Origin: Candidatus Nesterenkonia stercoripullorum
Lineage (GTDB): Bacteria; Actinomycetota; Actinomycetes; Actinomycetales; Micrococcaceae
Length of the DNA: 6,141 nt
Reading direction: 5' to 3'
Assembly (NCBI GenBank): GCA_019114115.1
Contig: DXGD01000390.1
Location: forward strand, 1 to 6,141
Below, piece after piece: positions 5,248-6,141 of the stretch (positions are counted from its first letter, which is position 1; each line of letters begins with the position of its first letter). Under the pieces are notes generated by a model. It worked only from the letters and a program-made list of their open reading frames with translations, made no database searches and was not told the origin of the DNA. A program made the position numbers and the translations under genes.

Positions 5248-5985
5248 TCAGCGGTTGATGATGCCTCCGGACTCGGCGTCCACGTCGATGTCCTGGCTCC
5301 TCTGCTCGCCCTCGGGATAGATGCTGACCTCCCAGTACAAGGTGCCGTTGTCGTCGTCCAGTGAGGCGTCGTCAAGGTCACCCGAGGTGTCCTCGGCAGC
5401 AGCATCGATGGCTTCCTCGAGCGTGACCGTGGCGGCATCGAGCTCGCTCACATCGTCGGAGTCGGCGTCGTCCTCCTCTGTGCCGAGGACATCGGCGCCG
5501 TCCGCACTGACGCGGACCTCCCATTCACGGTCGCCGGAGATGACTCCGACGCTCCAGTGCGGTTCCTGCTCGTCGTCATCATCATCGTCGTCGTCATCGT
5601 CGGCCTCTTCGAAGTCGACCTCGTACGCTGTGCCGTCGACTTCACCCTCGGCTGTGGCGATCGCGGCCTTAGCGTCTTCGATGGGCCCGCCATCATCACC
5701 TCCGGTCTGACCCTCAGCCGCGGACTCACCGTTCGACTCGCCCTCTGTGGGATCGTCAGTGGAATCCTCTGCGGGATCCTCTGTCGTATCCTCGGTGGCC
5801 TCGTCAGTCGCCTCTTCGGTGCTCTCGTCAGTGCTGTCCTCGGTGGCCTCCTGAGTCTCAGCTGAATTGCCGTTCTCTTCAGGTTCGGACTCCCCACCGC
5901 CCTGTGACCCACAGGCACTCAGGGACAGGATCGCGGCGGCCGAGGCAGCCACCGACAGGGTCTTCAGTTCTGTGATCTTCGCCAT
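5248..5985 (-). CDS. Acidic PepSY-type lipoprotein
   Basis: The 245-residue protein has a lipoprotein signal: a short charged start (MAKITELK), a hydrophobic stretch, and the lipobox LSAC with Cys25, so it should be lipid-anchored outside the membrane. Residues 46-81 form nine near-perfect tetrapeptides of the form acidic-[A/S/T/P]-[T/A]-acidic, probably a flexible stalk. Two PepSY-like regions follow, about 102-178 and 187-245, each an Ala-rich helix followed by strands such as HWSVGVISGDREWEVRVSADG and LYWEVSIYPEGEQRSQDIDVDAESGGIIN. A run of ten Asp (129-138) interrupts the first. PepSY domains are known from peptidase propeptides and secreted or lipid-anchored proteins; the role here is unknown. 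Start 5985 is chosen because it directly gives the signal peptide; the frame extends to 6081 without sense. No Shine-Dalgarno sequence is seen. Confidence 0.9.
   Translation of the reverse strand: MAKITELKTLSVAASAAAILSLSACGSQGGGESEPEENGNSAETQEATEDSTDESTEEATDEATEDTTEDPAEDSTDDPTEGESNGESAAEGQTGGDDGGPIEDAKAAIATAEGEVDGTAYEVDFEEADDDDDDDDDDEQEPHWSVGVISGDREWEVRVSADGADVLGTEEDDADSDDVSELDAATVTLEEAIDAAAEDTSGDLDDASLDDDNGTLYWEVSIYPEGEQRSQDIDVDAESGGIINR
5572..5601 (-). repeat. Trinucleotide run encoding ten aspartates
   Basis: Ten consecutive GAC/GAT codons encode Asp129-138 of the lipoprotein. The codons are mixed rather than identical, which lowers slippage and suggests the acidic run is kept by selection at the protein level (inference). 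Confidence 0.9.
5743..5850 (-). repeat. Degenerate 12-nt tandem repeat encoding nine acidic tetrapeptides
   Basis: Nine consecutive 12-nt units encode EATE, DSTD, ESTE, EATD, EATE, DTTE, DPAE, DSTD and DPTE (lipoprotein residues 46-81). The first and last positions are always Asp or Glu; the middle pair is small or Thr. The nucleotide copies have diverged while the amino-acid pattern is kept. Confidence 0.88.
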
Positions 5986-5998
5986 GCCAATAAGCTTA
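5986..5998 (-). promoter_or_regulatory. Candidate leaderless promoter -10 of the lipoprotein gene
   Basis: On the minus strand TAAGCT (5998-5993) fits TANNNT and is followed by 7 nt and the ATG at 5985. No Shine-Dalgarno sequence is present between them. A -35 element is not evident. Confidence 0.35.
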
Positions 5999-6060
5999 CG
6001 CCCACAGGTGGCACTTGGCTCAGCGAATCCCCAGGTCGAGGCGTAGATATCCTGCTTCGT

Positions 6061-6078
6061 GTCGCTGCTGAGAGCGAC
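6061..6078 (-). terminator. Small hairpin downstream of the right-edge gene
   Basis: GTCGCT (6061-6066) and AGCGAC (6073-6078) form a perfect 6-bp stem with a 6-nt loop. On the minus strand it begins about 9 nt after the TGA at 6090-6088. There is no T-run. It may be a weak terminator for the gene entering from the right edge. Confidence 0.3.
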
Positions 6079-6087
6079 CACTGAGCA

Positions 6088-6141
6088 TCACTGCTCCGGG
6101 TTGACCTTCTTGTCCGCGGCGCTCCCGACCAGCATCCCCAG
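6088..6141 (-). CDS. C-terminal end of an unidentified protein (partial)
   Basis: Read on the minus strand from the right edge, 17 codons end at a TGA at 6090-6088 and encode LGMLVGSAADKKVNPEQ. All 17 third positions are G or C, the pattern expected of coding sequence in this genome. A small hairpin follows the stop, then the lipoprotein gene in the same direction about 100 nt later. The fragment is too short to identify a family; it could also be chance. Confidence 0.5.
   Translation of the reverse strand: MGMLVGSAADKKVNPEQ

Noticed and set aside
5016..5258. 80-codon plus-strand frame starting inside the tRNA T arm
   Set aside because: Its start overlaps the tRNA 3' end and it reads through the terminator hairpin; there is no ribosome binding site and no sensible protein.
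5321..5710. Ser-rich and hydrophobic plus-strand frames opposite the lipoprotein
   Set aside because: The serine runs are the antisense reading of the acidic codons; the lipoprotein has a signal peptide, lipobox and domains in the opposite frame.

Overview
The window reads as a chromosomal segment of a high-GC actinobacterium. The protein families and their wording (Enzyme I, UPRTase with an N-terminal MRVxVVDHPLVAHKLT signature, a non-receiver winged-helix regulator) fit Micrococcales best. The very acidic lipoprotein would suit a halotolerant or alkaliphilic member, but that is only an inference. No mobile element, CRISPR array or phage gene is visible.

Layout from left to right. A plus-strand PTS pair comes first: ptsI (Enzyme I, its first residues cut off by the left edge) followed by ptsH (HPr), which has a strong ribosome binding site. 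They end at a 14-bp perfect stem-loop that probably terminates transcription from both sides. Three minus-strand genes face them. Read in their own direction these are upp (uracil phosphoribosyltransferase), a winged-helix transcriptional regulator without a receiver domain, and a SixA-type histidine phosphatase. The regulator is preceded by an AT-rich 158-bp gap with a dyad flanking a -10-like hexamer. Divergent from upp on the plus strand is tadA (tRNA adenosine deaminase). After it come a stand-alone tRNA-Ser(CGA) gene with its own promoter and a textbook intrinsic terminator, then a minus-strand acidic lipoprotein with two PepSY-like regions. At the right edge is the probable 3' end of another minus-strand gene.

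Functionally, the left half centres on phosphohistidine chemistry: EI and HPr pass phosphate from PEP through histidines, and a SixA-like phosphohistidine phosphatase is encoded convergently next to them. upp is pyrimidine salvage; tadA and tRNA-Ser belong to translation. Several starts lack a Shine-Dalgarno sequence but sit 6-7 nt behind a TANNNT -10 hexamer, which suggests leaderless transcripts for tadA, upp and the lipoprotein gene. The upp/tadA intergenic region is only 38 bp, so those two promoters would overlap.

Most of the window is ordinary housekeeping content. The points most worth a second look are the compact divergent upp/tadA promoter, the repeat-rich region in front of the regulator, the regulator's uncharacterised N-terminal domain, and the PepSY lipoprotein with a ten-aspartate insertion and a tetrapeptide-repeat stalk.
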